Assembly: GCF_018390605.1 (NCBI RefSeq)
Contig: NZ_JAHBGD010000005.1
Location: 620,001-684,000 of the forward strand
From: Ancylobacter defluvii
Lineage (GTDB): Bacteria; Pseudomonadota; Alphaproteobacteria; Rhizobiales; Xanthobacteraceae
Length of the DNA stretch: 64,000 nucleotides
Direction: 5' to 3'
In this document: in pieces, positions 51,706 through 59,305 of the stretch
How the letters are laid out: each line of letters starts with the position of its first letter
How positions within the stretch are numbered: the stretch's first letter is position 1
Notes under the pieces: generated by a model
What the model was told of the DNA's origin: nothing
What the model saw: only the letters and a program-made list of their open reading frames with translations
The model's database searches: none
Program-made: the position numbers and the translations under genes

Positions 51706-53952
51706 ATGCGGGTGCATTTGATGTGCCGGGCCTCTTGGGTCGCCCTGTTGATCCTGCTGCCCGCGATCTCTCCTGCCTCGGCCCAATCGCGCGGCGAGGG
51801 AGCGATCACGCTCGATACCGTCGAAGTGACTGGCGACGACGACAGGGGCGATACGGAAGGCTTTGTCGCGCGACGCACCGCCGCTGGCACCAAGACCGAT
51901 TCCCCCATCGAAACGACGCCGATTTCCATTTCCGTCGTCACCAGCGACCAGATCGAGATCCAAGGCTCGCAGACCGTCCAGGAAGCCCTGCGCTATGAGG
52001 CCGGGGTGATTTCCGATGCACGGCCCGGCAACCGCTACGACAGCATCATCATGCGCGGCTTCGGTGGCTTCGGCGGCAATGCCAACTACGTGCAGTTCTG
52101 GGACGGCCTGCGGCTGTTCAAGGGGGTGAACTATGCGGTGCCGAGCATCGATCCCTATCTCTTGCAGAGCATCGATATCGTGCGCGGGCCGATGTCTACG
52201 ATCTACGGCCAGACCAATCCCGGCGGGAGCATCGATCTGGTCAGCAAATGGCCGGACGCGGGTGCGAAGAACGAGATCATCGCCGGCATCGGCAGCTACG
52301 GCGAAGCGGAGCTCGGCGTCGACCTGAACGGCAAGCTGCTGCCGGACGGCTCCGCGCTCTACCGCCTCATCGCGCTGGGGCGACTGACCGACAGCGAGGT
52401 CAATGGCTCGGAAGGCGAGCGAATCCTCGTGGCGCCGATGGTCAGCTTCAAGCCCGCCGAGAACACCCGCGTCGAGTTGCAGGCCACCTATGAGCGCGAC
52501 CCGGAGAGCTACTACTCGACCTGGCTACCGGCGCTCGGCACCTTGCAGGCCAACCCGAACGGCCAGATTCCCCGCAATTTTTCGCCCAATGAGAGCCCGT
52601 ACTCCGGCTTCGACCGCACCCAGTGGAGCCTCGGCTACCGCATCGAGCATGACGTCGACACGGTTTGGACCCTGCGGCAGAACTTCCGCTACCTGTGGCT
52701 GGATACCGACTTCAAGGCGCTGTCAGCGTTGCCGAACGCGAATGTCTGGGCGCCAGCCGCCTCCTGTCGGGGGCAATCCTATCTCTGCATGGGCCTCTCG
52801 CCTTCGCGCTACATCGAATCGCTGGAAGGGTTGACCCTCGACAATCAGGCGCAGGCGACCTTCTCCACCGGTGCGCTGGATCACACCATGCTGTTCGGCG
52901 TCGATCTGCAGCGCTATGACGCCGACGCCACCTACGGCACCGGCAGCACGGTCTATGTGAACTACCTGTCGCCGGTGTGGAATAATATCGCCTCGCCCAA
53001 GCTGACCACCAGCCAATCGGCCGACCGCACCCAGCTCGGCGGCTATGCGCAGGATCAGATCACCTATGGCAACTGGCATGCGCTGCTCGGCATGCGCGAG
53101 GACTACCTCACCGGCGACACAACGACCGAGACGCTGGCGAGCGGCAGCAAGGTCAGCTATTCGAGCGACGATACCGCCTTCACCTATCGCGGCGGCCTGC
53201 TCTACCAGTTCGACAACGGCATCGCCCCCTATGTGAGCTACGCCACCTCCTTCGATCCGGTGATCGGCACCGGCTATGGCGGCGTGCCGTTCGCACCGAC
53301 CACGGCGCGGCAGTTCGAGGCGGGGGTGAAGTACCAGCCCACCAGCTTCAATGGGCTGTTCACCGCCTCCTATTATGAACTCACCCAGCGGAATGTGCTG
53401 ACCGCCGACACCCAGCACACCAGCACCAATACCGCCGTTACCCTATGCAGCAGCGCTACCTGCCAGACCCAGACCGGCGAGGTCGAATCCCACGGCTTCG
53501 AATTCTCCGGCAAGGCTGAAGTGCTGCCCGGCCTCAACCTGACGCTGGCCTATGCCTATACCGACGCCGAGGTGACGCAGAGCAACGTCGCCGGCGTCCA
53601 GGGCAAAACGCCGACGGGCGTGCCGCGCAACGCCGCTTCCGCCTGGGTTGACTACACCTGGAGCACCGGCACGCTGGCGGGCCTGACGCTCGGCGGCGGT
53701 GCCCGCTATATCGGCGAGAGCTATGGCGACCAGACCAACACCGTCGCCATGATCGTGCCGGACCGGGTGCTGTTCGACGCCGCGCTGCACTATGATTTCG
53801 GTGGAACGCCGGGCGGAGACGACGGATGGCGTTTCTCGCTGACCGGGCAGAACCTCGCCGACAAGTACTATGTCTCGGCCTGCGCTTCGGCGTATCAGTG
53901 TTTCGTCGGCACCGGCCGTAGTGTTCTCGCGACCCTGGCCTATCATTGGTGA
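51706..53952 (+). CDS. TonB-dependent siderophore receptor (FhuA/FpvA-like)
   Basis: A 748-aa outer membrane receptor that imports ferric siderophores using TonB energy. A signal peptide is at 1-26 (WVALLILLPAISPASA). The TonB-dependent plug follows with TPISISVVTSDQIEIQGSQTV and DIVRGPMSTIYGQTNPGGSI, the standard plug motif. The 22-strand barrel occupies the rest and ends SVLATLAYHW with the C-terminal aromatic residue. The long barrel and plug match the hydroxamate siderophore receptor group. No siderophore synthesis or ABC uptake gene is next to it. The neighbouring downstream gene encodes a DUF982-like protein. Confidence 0.93.
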   Translation: MRVHLMCRASWVALLILLPAISPASAQSRGEGAITLDTVEVTGDDDRGDTEGFVARRTAAGTKTDSPIETTPISISVVTSDQIEIQGSQTVQEALRYEAGVISDARPGNRYDSIIMRGFGGFGGNANYVQFWDGLRLFKGVNYAVPSIDPYLLQSIDIVRGPMSTIYGQTNPGGSIDLVSKWPDAGAKNEIIAGIGSYGEAELGVDLNGKLLPDGSALYRLIALGRLTDSEVNGSEGERILVAPMVSFKPAENTRVELQATYERDPESYYSTWLPALGTLQANPNGQIPRNFSPNESPYSGFDRTQWSLGYRIEHDVDTVWTLRQNFRYLWLDTDFKALSALPNANVWAPAASCRGQSYLCMGLSPSRYIESLEGLTLDNQAQATFSTGALDHTMLFGVDLQRYDADATYGTGSTVYVNYLSPVWNNIASPKLTTSQSADRTQLGGYAQDQITYGNWHALLGMREDYLTGDTTTETLASGSKVSYSSDDTAFTYRGGLLYQFDNGIAPYVSYATSFDPVIGTGYGGVPFAPTTARQFEAGVKYQPTSFNGLFTASYYELTQRNVLTADTQHTSTNTAVTLCSSATCQTQTGEVESHGFEFSGKAEVLPGLNLTLAYAYTDAEVTQSNVAGVQGKTPTGVPRNAASAWVDYTWSTGTLAGLTLGGGARYIGESYGDQTNTVAMIVPDRVLFDAALHYDFGGTPGGDDGWRFSLTGQNLADKYYVSACASAYQCFVGTGRSVLATLAYHW

Positions 53953-54055
53953 GGACCGCTGTGGCTCGATGAGCACTGCCTCCTGGCGCGCATGGGAACG
54001 TCGTTGTTCGTCACGCGTTGGTTCCTCTGGTCCACGTCGAGCAGGAGTGTTCGCC

Positions 54056-54316
54056 ATGTCCAACGCCGATCACGCGTTCGATTCACCTGCCGTTATCTCG
54101 GCTGTCCGCGTGCGGGCAGGATCGGCGGAGTTCGACATCACGACACTCGACGAAGCTTTGGCCTTCGCTCAGGCCAACCCGCATGCCAAGGGCGACTATG
54201 ACGGCCTCATCCGTCGATTGCAGAGCGCCGTTGATCCCGACGACGTTACCGAGGCCGGCAATGCGTTTCGGTGGTGGGCGGAGTCCAACGGCATCGCCGT
54301 GGAGCCGCGCAGGTAG
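54056..54316 (+). CDS. DUF982-like small protein
   Basis: An 86-aa soluble protein. The stretch ITTLDEALAFAQANP, then AVDPDDVTEAGNAFRWWAESNGI, fits the DUF982 family pattern (alpha-helical, found mainly in Hyphomicrobiales, of unknown function). AGGAG lies 8 nt before ATG 54056. It follows the TonB receptor gene by 103 nt and has no other partner here. Confidence 0.75.
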   Translation: MSNADHAFDSPAVISAVRVRAGSAEFDITTLDEALAFAQANPHAKGDYDGLIRRLQSAVDPDDVTEAGNAFRWWAESNGIAVEPRR

Positions 54317-54368
54317 CGAGGCTACCGCGCGGCGGGCCAGTCAGGTCGGAGACGGGTTTCTGGCCAAC

Positions 54369-54881
54369 TCACGGCGCATAGCGGGTGAAGACATAGTCAT
54401 GGTCTTTCACCAGCGCCTGGTGGCAGGCCCAGCATGTCTCGTGCTGTGCCTGATCGACCGGCTTGCCATTGACGAAGCGCCCAAAACCCCAACCGCCGGT
54501 TTCGGGATATTTCTTTGAATCCTTCACCATGACCTGAACGGTGGTGGCGGCGCCCGGCACGGTCGCCGGCCCAAATTCCGGTGATTGCTTCTGCTTCCAG
54601 GCCAGCTTTACCAGGATGGTTCCGTCCGGAAAGGGCAGGATGCCCTGACGATAGGCATCCATCGCGGTCTGATTGCCGACGACGGCACGCAGCTCGTTCA
54701 GGGGATCCGCCTCAAGTGCGGGAGCGATCAGTTCCCATTTGCGGTAGCCGTCCGGAATGGTGACGCCGAAGATCGGCGAGGCGTTCTCCGGAGCGGTGTC
54801 GCTGGCGGCGTGCGTCGCTGCGGCGAGCCCCAGCGGCGTCAGCAGCGCGCCGGCGCACGCCAGGATGTAAAGCGGCTTCAT
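54369..54881 (-). CDS. Cytochrome P460 family protein
   Basis: A 170-aa periplasmic c-type haem protein. A Sec signal occupies 1-26. The haem motif is CWACH (C150, C153, H154). K92 in FPDGTILVKLAW sits 61 residues before the second haem cysteine, close to the spacing of the haem-crosslinking lysine in Nitrosomonas P460, so a crosslink is possible. Such proteins oxidise hydroxylamine or bind NO. It lies next to an exported epoxide-hydrolase-like gene on the same strand with a 21-nt gap, so they may be cotranscribed. Confidence 0.9.
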   Translation of the reverse strand: MKPLYILACAGALLTPLGLAAATHAASDTAPENASPIFGVTIPDGYRKWELIAPALEADPLNELRAVVGNQTAMDAYRQGILPFPDGTILVKLAWKQKQSPEFGPATVPGAATTVQVMVKDSKKYPETGGWGFGRFVNGKPVDQAQHETCWACHQALVKDHDYVFTRYAP

Positions 54882-54902
54882 CGCGTATTTCCCGCTCCTG
54901 CC

Positions 54903-55955
54903 TCAGAACTTGTCGACATCCATGATCGCCTGCGCGAAGGCGGCGGGTGCTTCCTGCGGCAGGTTGTGGCCGATGCCTCCGCTGATCAGCCGGAACGCGT
55001 ATTTACCGGTGAATTTCTTCGCATAGGCCGCCGGATCGGGATGCGGTGCGCCGTTGGCGTCGCCTTCCATGGTGATGGTCGGAACGCCGATGGTCGGGGA
55101 CGCCGCGAGCTTCTTCTCGATCTCGTCATATTTTGCCTCGCCCTTCGCCAAGCCCAGCCGCCAGCGGTAATTGTCGATGCTGATGGCGACATGGTCGGGA
55201 TTGTCGAACGCGGTGGCCGAGCGGTTGAAAGTGGCGTCGTCGAAGGCCCATTTGGGCGAGGCGAGCTCCCAGATCAGCCGGGCGAAATCATGGGTGTATT
55301 TCCGGTAGCCGGCCTCACCGCGCTCGGTGGCGAAGTAATACTGGTACCACCATTGCAGCTCTGCCTTGGGCGGTAGCGGCATGCGGTTCGCCTCCTGGCT
55401 GCCGATCAGGTAGCCGCTGACCGACACGATACCCTTGCAGCGCTCCGGCCAGAGGGCGGCGAGGATGTTGACGGTCCGCGCTCCCCAATCGAACCCGCCA
55501 AGAACTGCGCTTTCGATCCCGAGCGCGTCCATGAAGGCAAGGGCATCGACCGCCAACGCCGCCTGCTGGCCGTTACGCGGCGTCTCTTCGGAAAGGAAGC
55601 GGGTGCCGCCATAGCCGCGCAGATAGGGCACGAGCACGCGGTAACCGGCCGCCGCGAGGATTGGCGCCACCTCGACATAGGCGTGGATGTCGTAAGGCCA
55701 GCCGTGCAGCAGCAGGACGGGCGTGCCATTGGCCGGGCCGGTTTCCGCATAGCTCACCTTCAGCGCACCGGCATCAACCTGCTTCAGCGGAGCGAAGGAC
55801 GTGCGCGCGCCGCCTGCGGGGAGGGGCGGAGCGCCAGCCGTGCCTGTGCCCGACTGCGCCGAAGCCGCGGAGATTATTCCGAGGGAGCCGGCGGCCACAC
55901 CAAGGGCGGCCATGCCGAGCAGGCCGCGACGTTGCTGATTGATCTCGTTCGACAT
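54903..55955 (-). CDS. Tat-exported alpha/beta hydrolase (epoxide hydrolase/dehalogenase-like)
   Basis: A 350-aa hydrolase. A Tat signal (QQRRGLLGMAALGVAAG) precedes the mature protein. The oxyanion loop is HGWP (84-87), the nucleophile elbow is GGFDWG with D156 in place of Ser, and H330 (GIGHNLPQ) is the base. An Asp nucleophile is the mark of epoxide hydrolases and haloalkane dehalogenases. GGAAG precedes ATG 55955 by 6 nt. It is divergent from ohr and upstream of the P460 gene. A role in handling oxidised organic compounds in the periplasm is inferred. Confidence 0.88.
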   Translation of the reverse strand: MSNEINQQRRGLLGMAALGVAAGSLGIISAASAQSGTGTAGAPPLPAGGARTSFAPLKQVDAGALKVSYAETGPANGTPVLLLHGWPYDIHAYVEVAPILAAAGYRVLVPYLRGYGGTRFLSEETPRNGQQAALAVDALAFMDALGIESAVLGGFDWGARTVNILAALWPERCKGIVSVSGYLIGSQEANRMPLPPKAELQWWYQYYFATERGEAGYRKYTHDFARLIWELASPKWAFDDATFNRSATAFDNPDHVAISIDNYRWRLGLAKGEAKYDEIEKKLAASPTIGVPTITMEGDANGAPHPDPAAYAKKFTGKYAFRLISGGIGHNLPQEAPAAFAQAIMDVDKF

Positions 55956-56102
55956 CGATTTCTTCCCGCATGCTGTTCGTTGGTGGCCGCATAGGACGAC
56001 CGCCCTGTATCCGCGCTGTGTGGAATCCGGCCGGAATTGAAAGTCCGTGTAAGACACCTCTGCAGAGATACAGTGCGATACAAGTCGCGGATGCTGTGTC
56101 GG

Positions 56103-56195
56103 GAACGCACGTGCATGCGTTCTCGATAGGATGTCTCCAAGTATCTCAATGTAACAATCCAGTGGGGCGAGGGTTTCAGTTACAGAAACCCTCGC
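56103..56195. promoter_or_regulatory. Two inverted repeats upstream of ohr
   Basis: In the 328-bp divergent gap are GAACGCA-N6-TGCGTTC at 56103-56122 and a perfect 11-bp-arm repeat (GCGAGGGTTTC / GAAACCCTCGC, 7-nt loop) at 56167-56195, ending 88 bp before the ohr start. The second could be a leader hairpin or an operator. Neither equals the published OhrR box as I recall it. Confidence 0.45.
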
Positions 56196-56283
56196 TTCGT
56201 CAAACATGCCGGACATGCCCGGTTGCGATGTCGCGTCCGCTGATCGACGCCGCTTGTAGCAGCGCCAGCCAACGGAGCGTCTC

Positions 56284-56700
56284 ATGACCAAGATCGACAA
56301 GGTTCTCTACACCGCGAAGACACACACAACCGGCGGGCGCGAGGGCGCCTCCCGCAGTTCCGACGGCCGGCTCGACCTGAAGCTCTCGACGCCGGGCGGC
56401 ACCGGCGCCGGCACCAACCCGGAGCAGCTGTTCGCGGCCGGGTGGTCGGCCTGTTTCATCGGCGCCATCGGCATCGCTGCCGGCAAGCGCAAGCTCGCGC
56501 TGCCGGCGGACCTCGCCGTCGATGCGGAAGTCGATCTCGGCACCGCCGAAGGGGCCTACTTCCTGCAGGCGCGCCTCACCGTCCGGCTCCCCGGCCTCGA
56601 AGCGGAACTCGCCCGCAGCCTTGTGGAGGAGGCGCACCGGACCTGCCCGTACTCCAAGGCGACGCATGGCAATATCGAGGTTGCGCTCAACGTGGTCTGA
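56284..56700 (+). CDS. ohr: Organic hydroperoxide resistance protein
   Basis: A 138-aa OsmC/Ohr thiol peroxidase that reduces organic and fatty acid hydroperoxides. The peroxidatic C57 (GWSACFIGAI) and resolving C121 (HRTCPYSKAT) are both present, with R19 (GGREG) and E47 (NPEQLFAAG) that assist catalysis. The full length is typical. No OhrR repressor gene is adjacent. It is divergent from the exported alpha/beta hydrolase gene. Confidence 0.95.
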   Translation: MTKIDKVLYTAKTHTTGGREGASRSSDGRLDLKLSTPGGTGAGTNPEQLFAAGWSACFIGAIGIAAGKRKLALPADLAVDAEVDLGTAEGAYFLQARLTVRLPGLEAELARSLVEEAHRTCPYSKATHGNIEVALNVV

Positions 56701-56778
56701 GGCCGGCGAGGCATGGACCGGGGAGCCGGGTGCAGTACCCGGCTCCCCGCAAGAGATTAAGCAGGCGGTGGTTGGTCC

Positions 56779-56919
56779 TCAACGGTTGGCGAAATTTGCC
56801 GTATCCGGCTGCCCGGCGATGATCGATGCGATCGGTGCCGTCTCCCGCGGGTTGGAATCCCAGGCGCATGGGAAGGCGGCCAATGCGACGGTCGCAACCG
56901 CGATGATGATGGAGCGCAT
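56779..56919 (-). CDS. Small exported peptide
   Basis: A 46-aa frame starting MRSIIIAVATVALAAFPCAW, a clear signal peptide-like N-terminus, with a cysteine that might suit lipidation only poorly. An AAGGAG ribosome site lies 6 nt before ATG 56919, stronger than at many real genes here. The family is not recognised. Its location between ohr and the aldehyde dehydrogenase gene gives no function. Confidence 0.6.
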   Translation of the reverse strand: MRSIIIAVATVALAAFPCAWDSNPRETAPIASIIAGQPDTANFANR

Positions 56920-57031
56920 CGGTATCTCCTTTGTCGTGGGTTCGAGGCATACCGTGGGTCCCGCCATCCGGGGTTCGCCGGTCCTGGACTGAAGCCGGAC
57001 GCCGCCGGTGAGGCTGGTTCGCCGGGTGGGC

Positions 57032-58498
57032 CTAGGCCGCCACCGGCATGAAGACGGCCTTGGTTTCGAGGAAAGCCTCCAGCCCCTCCGGCCCACCCTC
57101 GCGCCCGATACCCGAGAGCTTGTAGCCGCCAAACGGGACAGACGGGGCCAACTCCAACCCGTTGATGCCGACCTGACCGGTACGAATCCGGCACGCCACC
57201 TCATAGGCGTGCTCGGTATCGCGGCTGTAGACGCTGCCGCTCAGGCCGAGTTCGCTGTCATTGGCGAGACGGACGGCCTCGTCCTCATCGGCATATCCCT
57301 GGATGGTGACGACCGGGCCGAAGATCTCTTCGCGGGCGATCGTCATCTGCGGGGTGACACCCACGAAGACGGTCGGCTCGATGAAAAAGCCCTGGCTGAA
57401 TGCCGAGGGTCGGCTGCCACCCAGGACGATTCGTCCGCCTTCGTCGACGCCTTCAGCTATGAAGCCGAGAATGCGGTCGCGCTGACGGGCATTCAGCACC
57501 GGGCCGACCTGTGTCTGCCGGTCCCACGGGTCACCGAGCCTCAGTCTACCGATCGCGCCGCTATAGGCCTCCACAACCTCGTCAAAGCGCGAGTTGGGCG
57601 CGAGGATGCGGGTCTGGGAGAAGCAGATCTGTCCGGAGAACGGCATGGTGAAGGGGGCGAGGGCGGGGAGGGCGGTCGAAAGATCGGCGTCGTGAAGAAT
57701 GACCGCCGCCGACTTGCCGCCGAGTTCCAGCGTCACGCGCGCCATGCGGTCGGCGGCGCTGAGGCCGATCTGCCGGCCGGCGGCGACGCTGCCGGTGAAG
57801 CTGATCTTGTCGACCTCCGGCGAGGCAACGAGATAGGCGCTCTCGGGACGGTCGGCCGTGACGACATTGATGACGCCGGGAGGAAACCCGGCCTCTGCGG
57901 CGCATTCGGCGAGGATGAGACCCTCGACCGGGCTTTCCACCGGTGATTTCACGATCATGGTGCAGCCGGCCGCGAGCGCCGCGCCGACCTTATGCGCGGT
58001 GATCGGGAAGGTCGCGTTCCACGGCGAGATGAGCACTGCCACGCCCACGGGCTCGCGCCGGACGCGGGCATGGCCGCGCGCCGTCGGGCGGCGATCCTCG
58101 AACGCATAGCTGGCGGCGAGCTCGGCATAGTAGCGGTAGCGGGCAAGGCCGGTGAGCACGAGGTTCTCCGCGAGGGAGATCGGCATGCCGACCTGCGCCG
58201 TGGCGAGACGCGCCAAAAGCTCCGAACGCTGCGCGAGCCGGTCGGCAAGCCGTGTCATCAGCCTGGCACGCTCGGCGCCGCTCATGCGCGGCCACGGGCC
58301 CTTGTCGAAGGCGGCGCGGGCGGCGGCGACCGCGCGATCCATGTCGTCGGTGTCGGCCAGGGCGGCATCGAAGACCGTGCCTTCGGTGGCGGGGTGCACG
58401 ACGGCGGTGTAGCGGCCGGAACGGCTTGGAACCCAGTCGCCGCCAATATGGAAGCGCTCGAGCAGGTGGGGAGCGAACTCATCATTGATATCAGGCAT
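57032..58498 (-). CDS. NAD(P)-dependent aldehyde dehydrogenase
   Basis: A 488-aa aldehyde dehydrogenase that oxidises an aldehyde to the acid. The catalytic cysteine is C292 (GQICFSQT), the general base E259 (LELGGKSA), the oxyanion asparagine N161 (SPWNATFP) and K184 contacts the cofactor. The start ATG 58498 is fixed by AAGGAGG 5 nt upstream; the open frame to 58513 overlies that site. It stands alone on the minus strand. Substrate preference is not readable. Confidence 0.93.
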   Translation of the reverse strand: MPDINDEFAPHLLERFHIGGDWVPSRSGRYTAVVHPATEGTVFDAALADTDDMDRAVAAARAAFDKGPWPRMSGAERARLMTRLADRLAQRSELLARLATAQVGMPISLAENLVLTGLARYRYYAELAASYAFEDRRPTARGHARVRREPVGVAVLISPWNATFPITAHKVGAALAAGCTMIVKSPVESPVEGLILAECAAEAGFPPGVINVVTADRPESAYLVASPEVDKISFTGSVAAGRQIGLSAADRMARVTLELGGKSAAVILHDADLSTALPALAPFTMPFSGQICFSQTRILAPNSRFDEVVEAYSGAIGRLRLGDPWDRQTQVGPVLNARQRDRILGFIAEGVDEGGRIVLGGSRPSAFSQGFFIEPTVFVGVTPQMTIAREEIFGPVVTIQGYADEDEAVRLANDSELGLSGSVYSRDTEHAYEVACRIRTGQVGINGLELAPSVPFGGYKLSGIGREGGPEGLEAFLETKAVFMPVAA

Positions 58499-58663
58499 GT
58501 TGGCCTCCTTCATGAAAGGGAGGCTGACGTGACCGCGTATCGGGCATGTGTTGCGCGGGCGGCCATAATGTTTGCATTTGTAGCCGAACGCAGCCAGGGC
58601 AGGCCTCGGCGGCGGTGAGGGTTCAAGTCGGCCTGGCGCCGTGCTTTCGGCCAGAATAGGGGC

Positions 58664-58966
58664 TCACTCGAGCCATTGAGTGATCAGGGCGACGAGGGCT
58701 ATGGCTGCGGGGAAGTTGACGGCGAGCCCGGCCTATCGTGTTGCGATGCGTCGCCAGTTCTTGAGCCTGCCGGACATGCGTTCGATGACGTTGCTGCGGC
58801 GATAGGCTGCGCGGTATTGCAGCCCGTTGCCGACCAAACAGACGATGCCGCTCACCACCCGCCGGTCAGCCCCCCGAGGCACACCATGGGTCAGGGGAAG
58901 AAACGGCGAGATCCGCGCCATCTGACGTGCGCTCGGCAGGAAAAAACACCCATCCCAGCCTCCTAA
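58664..58966 (-). pseudogene. IS5-family transposase remnant with internal deletion
   Basis: The minus strand encodes MARISPFLPLTHGVPRGADR and RRVVSGIVCLVGNGLQYR, the N-terminus of an IS5-type transposase, joined directly to RSNVIERMSGRLKNWRRIATR, its C-terminal end. The DDE core between them is missing. An in-frame TAG at 58735-58733 then interrupts a tail (AVNFPAAIALVALI) before the original stop at 58664. The element is dead. Outside it, 58499-58663 and 58967-59305 contain no supported gene. Confidence 0.8.
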
Positions 58967-59305
58967 TCAGAGACCGCCATTCTTGAAGTCCTGGACCTCG
59001 GCATTGAGTTGAGCGTAGCGAAGGGCGATGTGAACGGATCTGACAGGTCATCTGAGAGGCGGGCGATCGTCGGCCGGAGCTCCATGTCACACGATGATCT
59101 GCCGCGTTGTTGAATTGTGACCTCCGACCGATCCGATGGATGATGGGCGCTTGTCGGAGCGGCAGCTGGATTGACGCGCTGGGGCTTCAATCTAGAGTGG
59201 TGCGAGCCGAGGATCCGCCCGCCGAACGGCGCCATTCCGTGATGGCCTGGTTCGTCGCCGATGGAACGACACAGACATAAGAACGACGACCGCAGGGAGT
59301 GAACG

